Shown: positions 15,989 through 25,600, counted from the stretch's first letter. The stretch: DNA of 64,000 nt from Arthrobacter hankyongi (GCF_022012395.1 NZ_JAKLTQ010000009.1:98323-162322); one strand, 5' to 3'. A program made the numbers and translations. Notes: generated by a model not told the origin, from the letters alone.

Positions 15989-18535
15989 CTACTTCTTCTT
16001 GGCGTGCGCCTGGTCCCGGGCCGTAGGCAGGTCCAGGCCGACCACCAGCGGGTCATGGTCGCTGGCCCGGTACATGTCCGGGGCGTAGAAATTGGTGGCG
16101 TTGTAGTTGTACCGGCTGTACTCCAGCGCCACCGGCTCCACCGAGTTGATGTTCCAGATGTCCGCGCCGGCCACCCGGGCATCGGCCTCGGCGGAGGCGA
16201 AGACATGGTCCAGCGAGCCGGACATGCCGTCGAAGCTGTAGGAATACTTGCCGGTCTTGGCACCCTGGCTCACGTAGCCGGCCTGCTCGAGGACGCGGAT
16301 GGGGTCTTCCTGCTCGTAGGAGTTGAAGTCCCCGGCCAGGAACACCTTGTCCGTGCCGGACCGCTTTTTCATGGTCTCGGCGAAGGCCACCAGCGCCTTG
16401 GCCTGGCCCACCCGGTCCGCGTTCCAGCCGCCCTGGCCGTGGTCGGCGTTCTCGCCGGACGCGGGGGCCGAGCCCTTGGACTTGAAGTGGTTGGCGACCA
16501 CGATGAACTTGGTCTTTGCCGAGCCGTGCTTGACCTTGAAGGTCTGGGCCAGCGGCTCGCGGGCGTTGTCGAAGTTCACCTCGTCGGCCAGGATCACGGA
16601 GTCATCGATGGTCTGCACCGCGGTCCGGTTGTAGATGAACGCGGTGCGGATGACATCCTCGTTCTCCAGCGCCGGACGGTCCTCGGGCGAGCGGACGTAG
16701 TCCCAGGTTCCGGGCTTGCCGGCGGCGGCCAGCGCGGCGTTCAGGGCCTGGGCCAGCGTGGCCAGGGCAGCATCGCGGTCCCGGCCGAACTTGGCCGAGT
16801 TCTCGATCTCCTCCAGCGAGACGACGTCGGCGCCCAGGCCGTTGATCGCCGCGACGAGCTTGTCCTGCTGGCGCTGCAGGTTCGCAGCATCGGCCGCCCC
16901 GCGCGCGTCGCAGCCGCCGCGGACCGTCACCGGGTTGCCCGCACGGTCCTCGTAGTAGGTGCAGCCGGGCAGCTGGTCTCCGGTGGTGGTGAAGTAGTTG
17001 AGCACATTGAAGGTGGCGATCCGGATGTTGCCGCCGACCTCCGCGGGAGCCGGGGTGCGGGTGTCCTCGAACCGTGCCGGCTGCACGGCGGCCGCATTCT
17101 CCGCCGTCAGCTGCGCCAGCGGCTGGAAGCGCCACTGGTTGAACCGGTAGTCCAGCACCACGTCGGTGCTGAATTCTGCGGCGGCACCGATGCGCACCGG
17201 CGCGTCCGCGGCCAGGTACGGCAGCGGGATGTCCTTGCCGCCGCGCAGGAAGTCGGTGCTCGCGCCGTCGTCGAGGGTCACTGCGCGGGCGGCGTTTTCC
17301 TCGGTCTGGTGCCAGAACGCGTCCGAGCCGTACGCACCCACCGAAGTGGGCTGCAGCAGCGGGCCGTCGCCGGCGGCCAGGGCGATTTCGCCGTACTGGT
17401 TCAGTCCGTAGTTGTCCGTGACCGTGAAGCTCCCGGCCGGGCGCAGCAGCATGCCCTCGAACTTCTCGCGCTCCGCCTCGGTGGCCGGCCAGCCGATGGC
17501 CGCCGGCTTGACCGCTTCGGCCGGGGCGGACAGCTGGGTGAGCTTGCCGGCCGGGACGGTCAGTTCGGTCAGCCCGCCGAACTCGCTCACGGTGCCGGTG
17601 ACCTCGACGTAGTCGCCCGGCCGGACCTGGCCCACGGTGTCCCGGGAGAACACGAAGACCGCATCCGAGGCGGTGCGCGCCGCGGCGTCCGTGTCCCCGC
17701 CGGTGCCCGGGGTCTGGAGGTAGTAGCCGTTGAACCCGCCGCTGGGGTAGGCGGCGGTGACGACGCCGCGGGTGGTCACCGTTTGCCCGGCCAGCGGGGA
17801 GGCAGCGCCGCTGCCTTGGATCTCGGCGATGGTCCGGAGCGCCGGCTGCGGGTCCGGACCGGGGCCCGGCTGCGTGCCGGACCCGGTCGGGGTGATGGCG
17901 GCGCTGAGGCTGAAGTCCGCCCGGTTGTCGTCGGTGTCGGCGGCCCCGGTGCGGTTGAAGGACTTCACGTCCGTGTTGCCCGACGGCGCCGCCGCGGCCC
18001 GGCCCTCGAAGGTGTTCGAGCTGCCGTAGCCAAGCAGGTCCACCACGTTGGCCCGCTCGCGCACGTCGCCGGTGCCCAGTCCCGCCACGGCGGCGGCCTG
18101 GCTGGCCAGCACCAGCGTTCCGGTGGTGCCCGACGGCGTCAGCGTGCTGAGCAGGTCCGGTGCCGGCAGGTCCGCTCCGCTGGCCCCGTTGGAATTGGCC
18201 TGGACCAGGTAGTAGCCCTTGGCCGCGATGCTGCCCTTCAGCGGCACCACCCCGGTGGGGTTGCCGGTGCCGGAGGCGGAGCGGTACTGCAGCGACCAGC
18301 CGTCCAGGCTGACCGCGGCATCGGTGGGGTTGTAGAGCTCGACGAACTTGTTCTTGAAGGCGGCTCCGGCGCTGCCGCCGGAGAGGTAGGCCTCATTGAT
18401 GACGACGCCGGTGCCTGCGGTGTTCGCGGCCGCCGGCAGCGCCGCCAGCGGCACGGCCGCGAAGCCGGCGGTCAGCGCCGCGGCCAGGGTCCGGCGCACC
18501 GCGGAGGTTCGGGACGCTGTGTGCTGCCCGCTCAT
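15989..18535 (-). CDS. Secreted ExeM/NucH-type extracellular endonuclease
   Basis: 848 residues. A secretion signal (about 1-37, ending near AANTAG) is followed by a lamin-tail domain (about 40-190: VVINEAYLSGG, KFVELYNPTD), an OB-like region (about 225-340: TVTTRGVVTA, DYVEVTGTV) and an endonuclease/exonuclease/phosphatase catalytic domain (about 495-840). Catalytic signatures are EEIENSAK, AGDFNSYEQEDP and the final SDHDPLVV. It degrades extracellular DNA. It ends in a basic AHAKKK tail and has no LPxTG sorting signal, so it is probably released. The start overlaps the 5'-nucleotidase stop by 4 bases (ATGA), forming a two-gene scavenging operon. Confidence 0.92.
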   Translation of the reverse strand: MSGQHTASRTSAVRRTLAAALTAGFAAVPLAALPAAANTAGTGVVINEAYLSGGSAGAAFKNKFVELYNPTDAAVSLDGWSLQYRSASGTGNPTGVVPLKGSIAAKGYYLVQANSNGASGADLPAPDLLSTLTPSGTTGTLVLASQAAAVAGLGTGDVRERANVVDLLGYGSSNTFEGRAAAAPSGNTDVKSFNRTGAADTDDNRADFSLSAAITPTGSGTQPGPGPDPQPALRTIAEIQGSGAASPLAGQTVTTRGVVTAAYPSGGFNGYYLQTPGTGGDTDAAARTASDAVFVFSRDTVGQVRPGDYVEVTGTVSEFGGLTELTVPAGKLTQLSAPAEAVKPAAIGWPATEAEREKFEGMLLRPAGSFTVTDNYGLNQYGEIALAAGDGPLLQPTSVGAYGSDAFWHQTEENAARAVTLDDGASTDFLRGGKDIPLPYLAADAPVRIGAAAEFSTDVVLDYRFNQWRFQPLAQLTAENAAAVQPARFEDTRTPAPAEVGGNIRIATFNVLNYFTTTGDQLPGCTYYEDRAGNPVTVRGGCDARGAADAANLQRQQDKLVAAINGLGADVVSLEEIENSAKFGRDRDAALATLAQALNAALAAAGKPGTWDYVRSPEDRPALENEDVIRTAFIYNRTAVQTIDDSVILADEVNFDNAREPLAQTFKVKHGSAKTKFIVVANHFKSKGSAPASGENADHGQGGWNADRVGQAKALVAFAETMKKRSGTDKVFLAGDFNSYEQEDPIRVLEQAGYVSQGAKTGKYSYSFDGMSGSLDHVFASAEADARVAGADIWNINSVEPVALEYSRYNYNATNFYAPDMYRASDHDPLVVGLDLPTARDQAHAKKK

Positions 18536-20526
18536 CGCTGCACCTTCCGTTCCGAACCTGGGGTGGCCTTGGCCGGGACCTCGGACGGCAGCCGGACCGT
18601 GGTGCCGGATTCCGCGGCCGTCAGCTCGAACCAGCCGCCCTTCAGCGAGGCCGGTGCCCGGAACGCCACGGCGGCGGTGCCGCCGGAGACCGGGTAGCTG
18701 CCCAGCTGCTTGGCCTTGCCCTTGTCCTCGACGTAGCTCAGCGTGAGCCGGGTGTTCGCTGGGCTGCCCAGCGAGGTCAGGTCCAGCTTGGACAGCGTCA
18801 GCTCCACCTGCTGCTTCGGGCCGATGCGGTCCGGGGCGCCCTGCACGACGGCGCTGCGGCGGGCGAAGTCCGGCGCCAGCGGCGAGTTGCCGCCCAGGTA
18901 GGCGATCCAGGCGTCGCGGTCGATCAGGCCCGAATCCTTGGTGTTGCTGCCCTCGGTGAAGACATGGAAGTTGTCCCCGCCCGTGGCCAGGAAGCTGAAG
19001 GTGCCCACGCGGTAGCCACGCTCAGGGCCCAGCGGCTGGCCGTTGATCCAGACCCCGGTGATCCGGCTGCCCTCGGGCCGGGACGGGTCGTAGGTGTAGT
19101 TCATATTCTTGGACAGGCCCAGCTGCAGGTAGGGCCGGCTGGGAACCGTGCCGTCCGCGCTGCGCTGCCACTGCTGTTCCAGCATGGTCTTGACCTGGGC
19201 ACCGGTGAGCGTGGTGGTCCAGAGGTTGTTCAGGAACGGCAGCACCGCATTGGCCTCGGCGTAGCTGACCTTTCCGTCCGGGGCGTAGTAGAGCTCGTTG
19301 CGCAGGCCGCCCGGATTCACGACGCCGATTTCCGCACCGCCGCGATCGCCGGCGGCGAGGCTGGCCAGCACCGAGTCGGCGACCAGGTTGCCCAGCGTGG
19401 ATTCGGAGGCACGGTCGTCGCGCTTGGGGGCGCTGCCCTGCGCGTCCGGCGTGAATGCCGTGGTGATGTCGGCGGTGACGGTGCCCACTTGCTGGGCCCC
19501 GACCTTCTCGGCGTGGGCCAGCGCCGCGTCCACGATGGACTTGACCTCGGCCACGCGCGGGTAGGCGTTCACCAGGGACGCGTCGGCGTCGGCGGTGCGC
19601 TTGACCACGGCGGCGGTGTGGGCGAGCACCTCGTCGGTGGCCGGATCCACGGAGAGCTTGACCTGGCCGACGTTCTCGCCGTAGGAACCGGTCTGAACCA
19701 CCGGGCGGGTCCTGCCGGCGGCGCCGGGGACCGGGGCGTCGAAGCTGTAGCCCAGGTGCGTGTGCCCGTTGAAGATCACGTCCACCTCCGGCGAGGTTTC
19801 CTCCACGATCCGCTTGAAGACCGGGCTGGCGGCGGTAGCCTCGGCCAGGCCGGCGGCCGTGTTGGCGCCTTCGTGGTAGGAGGCGACGACGACATCCGCC
19901 TCGTCGCCGGTGCCGTCGCTGAGCTGTGCGGCCACCCGGTTTACCGCCGCCACCGGATCCCCGAACTCCACTGCGGTGATGCCGCCGGGGCTGACCAGCG
20001 TCGAGGTTTCCTCGGTGACAACCCCGATCACTCCGACCGTCAGGCCGTTGACCGGGACGAGCTGGTATTCCTGCAGGGCCGGGGTGGTGGTGCCGCGCTG
20101 GTAGACGTTGGCGCCCAGCTGCGGGTACTTGGACGCAGGGGTGACGCGCCCGGTCAGGTCCGCGAAACCGGCGTCGAATTCATGGTTGCCCACTGCCGTG
20201 GCGGCCAGACCCAGCGTGTTCAGGACATCGATGGTCGGCTGGTCGTGCTGGACCGAGGAGGCGAACACCGACGCGCCGATGTTGTCCCCGGCGGAGGTGA
20301 AGACCGTCCCCTGCGGGTTTTCCGCCCGCAGCCTTTCCACGGTGCCGGCGAACTTGACGGTGTTCGCGTCGATCCGGCCATGGAAGTCGTTGATGCTCAG
20401 CAGGTTCAGCTCGACCGGCGCTGCCAGGGTCGTATCGTCCGCCACGGCGGGTGCTGCCACGAAGCCGCCGGCCAGCAGGCCGACGGACAGGGCACATCCC
20501 CACGTGGTCTTCGCAGATGAAGCCAT
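18532..20526 (-). CDS. Secreted 5'-nucleotidase/2',3'-cyclic phosphodiesterase (UshA-like)
   Basis: 664 residues with a signal peptide (to about 29, AAPAVADD). The metallophosphatase domain (about 35-290) shows NDFHGRID, GDNIGAS, GNHEFDAGF and NGHTHLGYS, which carry the di-metal ligands. A 5'-nucleotidase C-terminal domain (about 330-530) has VNPGGLRNEL and the substrate loop FSFLATGGDNF. A final beta domain (about 560-650) follows. The ATG at 20526 is chosen for its AAAAGGAAA site. It removes phosphate from the nucleotides released by the nuclease encoded next. An operator-like repeat lies about 140 bp upstream. Confidence 0.93.
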   Translation of the reverse strand: MASSAKTTWGCALSVGLLAGGFVAAPAVADDTTLAAPVELNLLSINDFHGRIDANTVKFAGTVERLRAENPQGTVFTSAGDNIGASVFASSVQHDQPTIDVLNTLGLAATAVGNHEFDAGFADLTGRVTPASKYPQLGANVYQRGTTTPALQEYQLVPVNGLTVGVIGVVTEETSTLVSPGGITAVEFGDPVAAVNRVAAQLSDGTGDEADVVVASYHEGANTAAGLAEATAASPVFKRIVEETSPEVDVIFNGHTHLGYSFDAPVPGAAGRTRPVVQTGSYGENVGQVKLSVDPATDEVLAHTAAVVKRTADADASLVNAYPRVAEVKSIVDAALAHAEKVGAQQVGTVTADITTAFTPDAQGSAPKRDDRASESTLGNLVADSVLASLAAGDRGGAEIGVVNPGGLRNELYYAPDGKVSYAEANAVLPFLNNLWTTTLTGAQVKTMLEQQWQRSADGTVPSRPYLQLGLSKNMNYTYDPSRPEGSRITGVWINGQPLGPERGYRVGTFSFLATGGDNFHVFTEGSNTKDSGLIDRDAWIAYLGGNSPLAPDFARRSAVVQGAPDRIGPKQQVELTLSKLDLTSLGSPANTRLTLSYVEDKGKAKQLGSYPVSGGTAAVAFRAPASLKGGWFELTAAESGTTVRLPSEVPAKATPGSERKVQR

Positions 20527-20661
20527 CGTTTCCTTTTCTCCAGTTCTTCCCGGGTTTGCCCACCGCGGATGGCACACGCAGGGCGTGGGCCCCGGGGAAC
20601 ATGGCGGAGGGACGGCGGCGCAGGCCTGTGCTGCGCCCCCAGGCCATCCCAGCCCGGGCGC

Positions 20662-20688
20662 ATTAACCGGAGATTACCGAACGGTAAT
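20662..20688 (-). promoter_or_regulatory. Candidate operator upstream of the nucleotidase/nuclease operon
   Basis: The inverted repeat ATTACCG-AA-CGGTAAT (20673-20688) lies next to a third half-like element ATTAACC (20662-20668), 11 bases away. An 11-base period is typical of PhoP-type boxes, and a phosphate-scavenging operon lies downstream, but the sequence is not a close PHO-box match. A non-PhoP repressor is equally possible. Confidence 0.3.
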
Positions 20689-20724
20689 TGTGAAAGGAAT
20701 AGTTCATGCCTTAAAGACGGCTGG

Positions 20725-21519
20725 TCAGGGGGAGGAATTGCCGGACCGCGCGTGCATGAGCATAAACGCCGCGCCGGTCGGATCGGCAACCTGGGCCATG
20801 CGGCCGTACGGGGAATCCCAGGCTGCGCGCAGCACCGTGCCGCCAAGTTCCTGCACCCGCCGCACCGCGGTGTCCGTGTCCGGGGTGCCCAGATAGAGCA
20901 GCCAGTGCGAGGACGCTCCGGCCGGCAGGGTGTCCCGGGCATCGAGGATGCCGGCGGTGGAATCCCGGGACGGGCGGTTGAGCGTGTAGCGCAGCTCGTC
21001 GGTGTCGCTCATGGTCTCCGGCCTCCAGCCGAAGGCCTTGGTGTAGAAGGAGACCGCAGCCTCATAGTCGGCGGCGAGCAGTTCGAACCAGCAGGGCGCT
21101 CCGGGTTCGGCGCTGAGCCCGAAGCCCTGGTGTGCCTCGGGCTGCCAGCCGCAGACCACCGCCCCGCCGGGGTCGGCGAAGACCGCCAGCGAGCCCTGGT
21201 TCCCCACCTGCGTCGGTTCCCGCAGGACGCGGCCGCCGGCCTCCGCGACCTTCCGGGCGGTGGCGGCGATGTCCTCGGTGGCGAGGTAGATGGCCCAGGC
21301 GTCCGGGAACTGTCCCTGGTCATTGCGGACCAGGCCGGCAATCGGCAGGCCGTCCTTGGAGAAGAGCCGGTATTCCCGGACGGTCCCGTCTTCCTCGCCC
21401 ATGGTTTCGGACTGCCAGCCGAACAGGGTGCCGTAGAATTCCGTGGCCTTGTCCGGATCCGAGCTCACCAGGTCGATCCAGCACGGCGCACCGGAGGTGA
21501 AATCTGCAGGAACGGGCAT
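20725..21519 (-). CDS. Two-domain VOC family protein
   Basis: 264 residues made of two similar VOC modules (about 10-128 and 140-258). Each opens with GAPCW(I/F)(D/E)L, then FYG/FYTKAFGW, and ends with ADP(G/T)GA and a C-terminal strand. This duplicated layout is common in actinobacterial glyoxalase-like proteins. The start at 21519 (MPVPADF) has a GGAAGGAG ribosome site. It stands alone, 140 bp from tRNA-Ser on the same strand. The ligand is unknown. Confidence 0.88.
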   Translation of the reverse strand: MPVPADFTSGAPCWIDLVSSDPDKATEFYGTLFGWQSETMGEEDGTVREYRLFSKDGLPIAGLVRNDQGQFPDAWAIYLATEDIAATARKVAEAGGRVLREPTQVGNQGSLAVFADPGGAVVCGWQPEAHQGFGLSAEPGAPCWFELLAADYEAAVSFYTKAFGWRPETMSDTDELRYTLNRPSRDSTAGILDARDTLPAGASSHWLLYLGTPDTDTAVRRVQELGGTVLRAAWDSPYGRMAQVADPTGAAFMLMHARSGNSSP

Positions 21520-21613
21520 GGCTGGCTCCTTCCACACTCCCGGATGCGGGTCCAGTATCGAGCCTAGCCCTCGGCTCCGGCAGCCACAACGGCCTGCCGG
21601 GAGCCGGACAAGG

Positions 21614-21654
21614 CCAGGGGCCGGCGGCTTCGCAGCGAAGCCGCCGGCCCCTGG
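21614..21654. terminator. Perfect hairpin downstream of tRNA-Ser
   Basis: A 41-bp perfect palindrome, arms of 20 (starting CCAGGGGCCGGC) around one base, starts 7 bases after the tRNA-Ser 3' end on the minus strand. It is a likely transcript end for the tRNA and lies upstream of the VOC gene. Confidence 0.65.
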
Positions 21655-21661
21655 TCCAGCG

Positions 21662-21749
21662 CGGAAGGTATGGGATTTGAACCCATGAGACGGGGTTGCC
21701 GCCTACTGGTTTTCAAGACCAGCTCCTTCGGCCGCTCGGACAACCTTCC
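21662..21749 (-). tRNA. tRNA-Ser (anticodon UGA)
   Basis: The 88-nt minus-strand cloverleaf has acceptor GGAAGGT pairing with ACCTTCC, an anticodon loop CTTGAAA (anticodon TGA), a long class-II variable arm (GGCGGCAACCCCGTC region) and a T arm GGGTTCAAATCCC. The discriminator is G; CCA is not encoded. Confidence 0.96.
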
Positions 21750-21836
21750 CTCCCTGTAGTCTGACACGGACGGCCCGGCGGCGGCAAAAGCCGCGGACCG
21801 GCCCGATCACCCAGGCGACCTACCGGGAGGCAAGGC

Positions 21837-22817
21837 ATGAAGGCGGTTTTCTACGACGGCGCGGGCGGACCCGAGGTCCTGGTGCTGCGGGAGGTGCCCG
21901 CACCGGTGCCGGCCGGGGGCGAGGTGCTGATCGACGTCGCCGCCGCCGGGCTGAACCGCGCCGACGTGCAGCAGCGCCTCGGGGTCTATCCACCGCCGCC
22001 GGGCGCCTCCGACATCCCCGGGCTGGAAGTCTCCGGCCGGATCGCCGCCGTCGGGCCCGGAGTGGCCGGCTTCGCGCCGGGGGACGAGGTCTGCGCCCTG
22101 CTGGCCGGCGGCGGCTATGCCGAGCAGGTGGCGGTCCCGGCCGGCCAGGTGCTGCCGCTGCCCGACGGGGTGGACCTGGCCACGGCGGCGGCCCTGCCCG
22201 AGGTGGCCGCCACGGTGTTCTCGAACCTGTTCATGGCCGCCGGTGTGCAGGCCGGCGAAAGCGTGCTGATCCACGGCGCCGCCGGCGGCATCGGGACCAT
22301 GGCCGTCCAACTGGTGCGTGCCTTCGGCGCGGTGCCCATGGTGACCGCCGGCAGCCAGGCCAAGCTCGACGTCGTGCGTTCCCTGGGTGCCGAGGTGCTG
22401 ATCAACTACCGCGACGAGGACTTCGTGGCGCGGGTCAAGGACGCCACCGGCGGCCGGGGCGCGGACGTGATCCTCGACGTCGTCGGCGCCAAGTACCTGG
22501 CCCGCAACGTCGAGGCGCTGGCCACCGCCGGCCGGCTGGTGGTGATCGGGCTGCAGGGCGGGGCCAAGGCGGAACTGGATCTGGGCCTGCTGATGCGCAA
22601 GCGGGCGGCCGTCATCGCCACCACGCTGCGGGCCCGGCCGGCGGAGGAGAAGGCGGCCATTATGCGCGCAGTGGCCGAGCACGTCTGGCCGCTGATCGCC
22701 TCCGGCGAGGTCGCGGCCCAGGTGGACCGGAGCTTCCCGCTGGCCGAGGCGGCCGCGGCGCATGAGTACTTCGATTCCGGCGACCACGTGGGCAAGATCC
22801 TGCTGACCATGTCCTGA
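21837..22817 (+). CDS. NAD(P)H:quinone oxidoreductase, zinc-free MDR family
   Basis: 326 residues of the medium-chain dehydrogenase/reductase superfamily. The N-terminal GroES-like part (about 5-120) lacks the cysteine and histidine ligands of zinc alcohol dehydrogenases. The cofactor domain has HGAAGGIGTMAVQL (about 147-160). The sequence closely follows the PIG3/quinone-reductase pattern (AAGLNRADVQQR, G.YPPPPGASD). It should reduce quinones or enones with NADPH. The ATG at 21837 follows a GGGAGG box. It is a single gene between tRNA-Ser and cstA. Confidence 0.9.
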   Translation: MKAVFYDGAGGPEVLVLREVPAPVPAGGEVLIDVAAAGLNRADVQQRLGVYPPPPGASDIPGLEVSGRIAAVGPGVAGFAPGDEVCALLAGGGYAEQVAVPAGQVLPLPDGVDLATAAALPEVAATVFSNLFMAAGVQAGESVLIHGAAGGIGTMAVQLVRAFGAVPMVTAGSQAKLDVVRSLGAEVLINYRDEDFVARVKDATGGRGADVILDVVGAKYLARNVEALATAGRLVVIGLQGGAKAELDLGLLMRKRAAVIATTLRARPAEEKAAIMRAVAEHVWPLIASGEVAAQVDRSFPLAEAAAAHEYFDSGDHVGKILLTMS

Positions 22818-22977
22818 CCGGCCCGGCGCCCGGCAAAGCGCCGGCGGGAGGGCGGGGCGTCCGCCGGGTGCTCTGGAATGCTGCCACCTGCGCTGCTAGC
22901 GTGCTGTTCATACACAACCGGTCTCCATTTCTCAAGAGTTTGACGAGGGAATTTTCCGGGGGCCCTGGCGAGAGGGT

Positions 22978-25278
22978 ATGAGCGAGATGTCAGAGGAACG
23001 CCCGGCACGGCCGGGTCCCGAAGATTCGCCGGCAGATGTCCTGGTCCAGGACCCGAACCTGCCTCCGGTGGCCATCGACCCGGGGGCCCTGGCTGCCGAA
23101 GAACGCCGGTGGACCCCGGCGAAGATCGCCATCTGGGTGGCGATCGCGCTGCTGGGCGGGGTGGCGTGGAGCATCATCGCGATCATCCGGAGCGAACCCA
23201 TCAACGCCATCTGGTTCGTATTCGCGGCCGTGTGCACCTACTTCATTGCCTACCGCTTCTATTCCAAGTTCATCGAGGACAAGATCACCCGGCCCAATGA
23301 CATGCGGGCCACGCCGGCCGAGTACAAGGCCGACGGCAAGGACTACTCGGTCACGGACCGCCGCGTGCTCTACGGGCACCACTTCGCGGCCATTGCCGGC
23401 GCCGGACCGCTGGTCGGCCCCATCCTGGCCGCCCAGATGGGCTACCTGCCGGGTACCATCTGGATCATCGTGGGCGTGGTCCTGGCCGGCGCGGTCCAGG
23501 ACTACCTGGTCCTGTTCTTCTCGATGCGCCGCGGGGGCCGTTCGCTGGGCCAGATGGCGCGCGAGGAACTGGGCTTGGTCGGCGGCACGGCGGCGCTGAT
23601 CGCCACGCTGGCCATCATGATCATCATCGTGGCCATCCTGGCGCTGGTGGTGGTCAATGCGCTGGGCGAGTCCCCGTGGGGCGTCTTCTCGGTGGGCATG
23701 ACCATCCCGATCGCGCTGTTCATGGGCGTCTACCTGCGCTTCCTGCGCCCGGGCAAGGTCGGCGAGGTCTCCATCATCGGGTTCGTGCTGCTGATCGGGG
23801 CGATCATCGGCGGCGGCCTGATCGCCGACACCGCGTGGGGGCAGGCGGTCTTCTCGCTGGACCGCACCACCATCGCCTGGTGCATCATCATCTACGGCTT
23901 CATCGCCGCGGTGCTGCCGGTGTGGCTGCTGCTGGCCCCGCGCGACTACCTGTCCACCTTCATGAAGATCGGCACCATCCTGATGCTGGCCGTGGCGATC
24001 GTGGTGGTCCGCCCCGAAATCAAAGTGCCGGCGGTGAGCGAATTCGCCAGCCGGGCCGACGGACCGGTGGTGCCCGGCACGCTCTTCCCGTTCCTGTTCG
24101 TGACCATTGCCTGCGGCGCGCTGTCCGGCTTCCACGCGCTGATCGCCTCCGGCACCACGCCGAAGATGCTCCACAAGGAGCGGCAGAGCCGCTTCATCGG
24201 CTACGGCGGCATGCTGATGGAGTCCTTTGTGGCGATCATGGCCCTGGTTGCGGCGCTGTCGATCGACCGCGGTATCTACTTCGCGATGAACGTCTCCACC
24301 GCCGCCACCGGCGGCACGGTGGAGGGCGCCGTCGCCTTCGTGAACAGCCTCGGACTCTCCGGAGTGAACCTGACCCCGGATATGCTCACCACGCTAGCCT
24401 CCAATGTCGGCGAGGAGTCGGTGGTCTCGCGCACCGGCGGCGCGCCGACCCTGGCCGTGGGGCTGTCGCAGATCATGCACGGGTTCGTCGGCGGCGTGAG
24501 CATGATGGGCTTCTGGTACCACTTCGCGATCATGTTCGAAGCACTGTTCATCCTGACCGCGGTGGACGCCGGGACCCGGGTGGCGCGGTTCATGCTGCAG
24601 GACACCATCGGCAACGTCATCCCGCAGTTCAAGAACGTCTCCTGGCGGCCCGGTGTCTGGGTCTGCACGGCCATCATGGTGGCCGGCTGGGGGTACATCC
24701 TGATCCTGGGCGTAACGGACCCGCTGGGCGGCATCAACACCTTCTTCCCGCTCTTCGGCATTGCCAACCAGCTGCTGGCGGCCATCGCGCTCGCCGTCTG
24801 CATGGCGATCGTGGCCAAGCAGGGCACGTTCAAGTACCTGTGGGTCGTCGCCGTGCCGCTGGCCTTCGCGTCGGTGGTCACCATCTCGGCCTCGATGCTG
24901 AAGATCTTCTCGCCGGATCCGAAGGTGGGCTACTGGGCGAACCATTTCGCCTACCGGGACGCCCTGGCCGCCGGGGACACCAGCTTCGGCCCGTCGAAGG
25001 ATGTGGCCTCGATGGAAGCGGTGGTGCGCAATACGACGGTCCAAGGCACCCTGTCCATCGTGTTCGTGGTGCTGACCATCATTGTCATCGTCGCGGCCAT
25101 CCTGGCCACGATCAAATCCTGGCGCAACGGAGGCGGCCCGAGCGCGGAGGAGCCGGCGGTGGTCTCCCGGACCTACGCGCCGGCCGGGCTGATCCCGTCC
25201 CCGGCCGAGAAGGAGCTCGAGGCCCGGTGGAACGCCCTGCCCGTCGAGCACCGGCCGTTCCTGCACCGGAGCCACTGA
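22978..25278 (+). CDS. cstA: Carbon starvation protein CstA, pyruvate/peptide transporter
   Basis: 766 residues with about 16-18 membrane helices. Family features are PLVGPILAAQMGYLPG (about 143-158), LVLFFSMRRGGRS and FHALIASGTTPK (about 387-398). CstA/BtsT proteins import pyruvate and need a small YbdD-type partner, which is encoded immediately downstream with a one-base TGATG overlap. A 45-residue acidic N-terminal tail precedes the first helix. Expression is usually raised during carbon limitation; no operator could be identified in the 160-bp upstream gap. Confidence 0.95.
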   Translation: MSEMSEERPARPGPEDSPADVLVQDPNLPPVAIDPGALAAEERRWTPAKIAIWVAIALLGGVAWSIIAIIRSEPINAIWFVFAAVCTYFIAYRFYSKFIEDKITRPNDMRATPAEYKADGKDYSVTDRRVLYGHHFAAIAGAGPLVGPILAAQMGYLPGTIWIIVGVVLAGAVQDYLVLFFSMRRGGRSLGQMAREELGLVGGTAALIATLAIMIIIVAILALVVVNALGESPWGVFSVGMTIPIALFMGVYLRFLRPGKVGEVSIIGFVLLIGAIIGGGLIADTAWGQAVFSLDRTTIAWCIIIYGFIAAVLPVWLLLAPRDYLSTFMKIGTILMLAVAIVVVRPEIKVPAVSEFASRADGPVVPGTLFPFLFVTIACGALSGFHALIASGTTPKMLHKERQSRFIGYGGMLMESFVAIMALVAALSIDRGIYFAMNVSTAATGGTVEGAVAFVNSLGLSGVNLTPDMLTTLASNVGEESVVSRTGGAPTLAVGLSQIMHGFVGGVSMMGFWYHFAIMFEALFILTAVDAGTRVARFMLQDTIGNVIPQFKNVSWRPGVWVCTAIMVAGWGYILILGVTDPLGGINTFFPLFGIANQLLAAIALAVCMAIVAKQGTFKYLWVVAVPLAFASVVTISASMLKIFSPDPKVGYWANHFAYRDALAAGDTSFGPSKDVASMEAVVRNTTVQGTLSIVFVVLTIIVIVAAILATIKSWRNGGGPSAEEPAVVSRTYAPAGLIPSPAEKELEARWNALPVEHRPFLHRSH

Positions 25279-25490
25279 TGGCCGCGGCGGCCCAGGCCCT
25301 GGACGCGCTGCGCCGGGGCTGGCGCGGCTTCGTCTGGTTCTACAAGGGAGTCATGGGCGAAAACGCCTACCAGGCCTACCTGGACCACCACCGGGTGGCG
25401 CATCCGGGCACCTTGCCGATGAGCGAACGGGAATTCTGGCGGGACAAGATGGACCGCCAGGACCGGAACCCGCAGGGCCGCTGCTGCTGA
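25278..25490 (+). CDS. YbdD/YjiX family small protein, CstA partner
   Basis: 70 residues with the family core GENAYQAYLDHH and a MSEREFWRDKMDRQ segment; it ends in RCC. The ATG overlaps the cstA stop (TGATG), so it is translated by reinitiation. In Escherichia coli, YbdD is required for CstA to move pyruvate; the same partnership is likely here. Confidence 0.92.
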   Translation: MAAAAQALDALRRGWRGFVWFYKGVMGENAYQAYLDHHRVAHPGTLPMSEREFWRDKMDRQDRNPQGRCC

Positions 25491-25548
25491 CCCGCACTCC
25501 GCCCCGCCCGCGCCTTGAGTACGCTCGAATCTCCCGCGGGGATCACTG

Positions 25549-25600
25549 ACTGTGCGCCACACCCACGACCGGGCCCCGAAACGTGGGCCTGGCGCACAGT
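25549..25600. repeat. Long intergenic hairpin
   Basis: Arms of 19 bp (ACTGTGCGCCA, then CCCACG) with two mismatches surround a 14-base loop. It lies after ybdD and before the next plus-strand gene, so it may act as a terminator. It is similar in size to the hairpins at 15913 and 58807 but different in sequence. Confidence 0.6.

Noticed and set aside
15344-18697. 1117-codon open frame opposite the nuclease gene
   Set aside because: Antisense shadow of the ExeM-type gene and out of frame with the DM13 gene; composition typical of GC-rich shadows.
22818-22977. CRP-like site upstream of cstA
   Set aside because: No convincing GTG/CAC palindrome with correct spacing was found.
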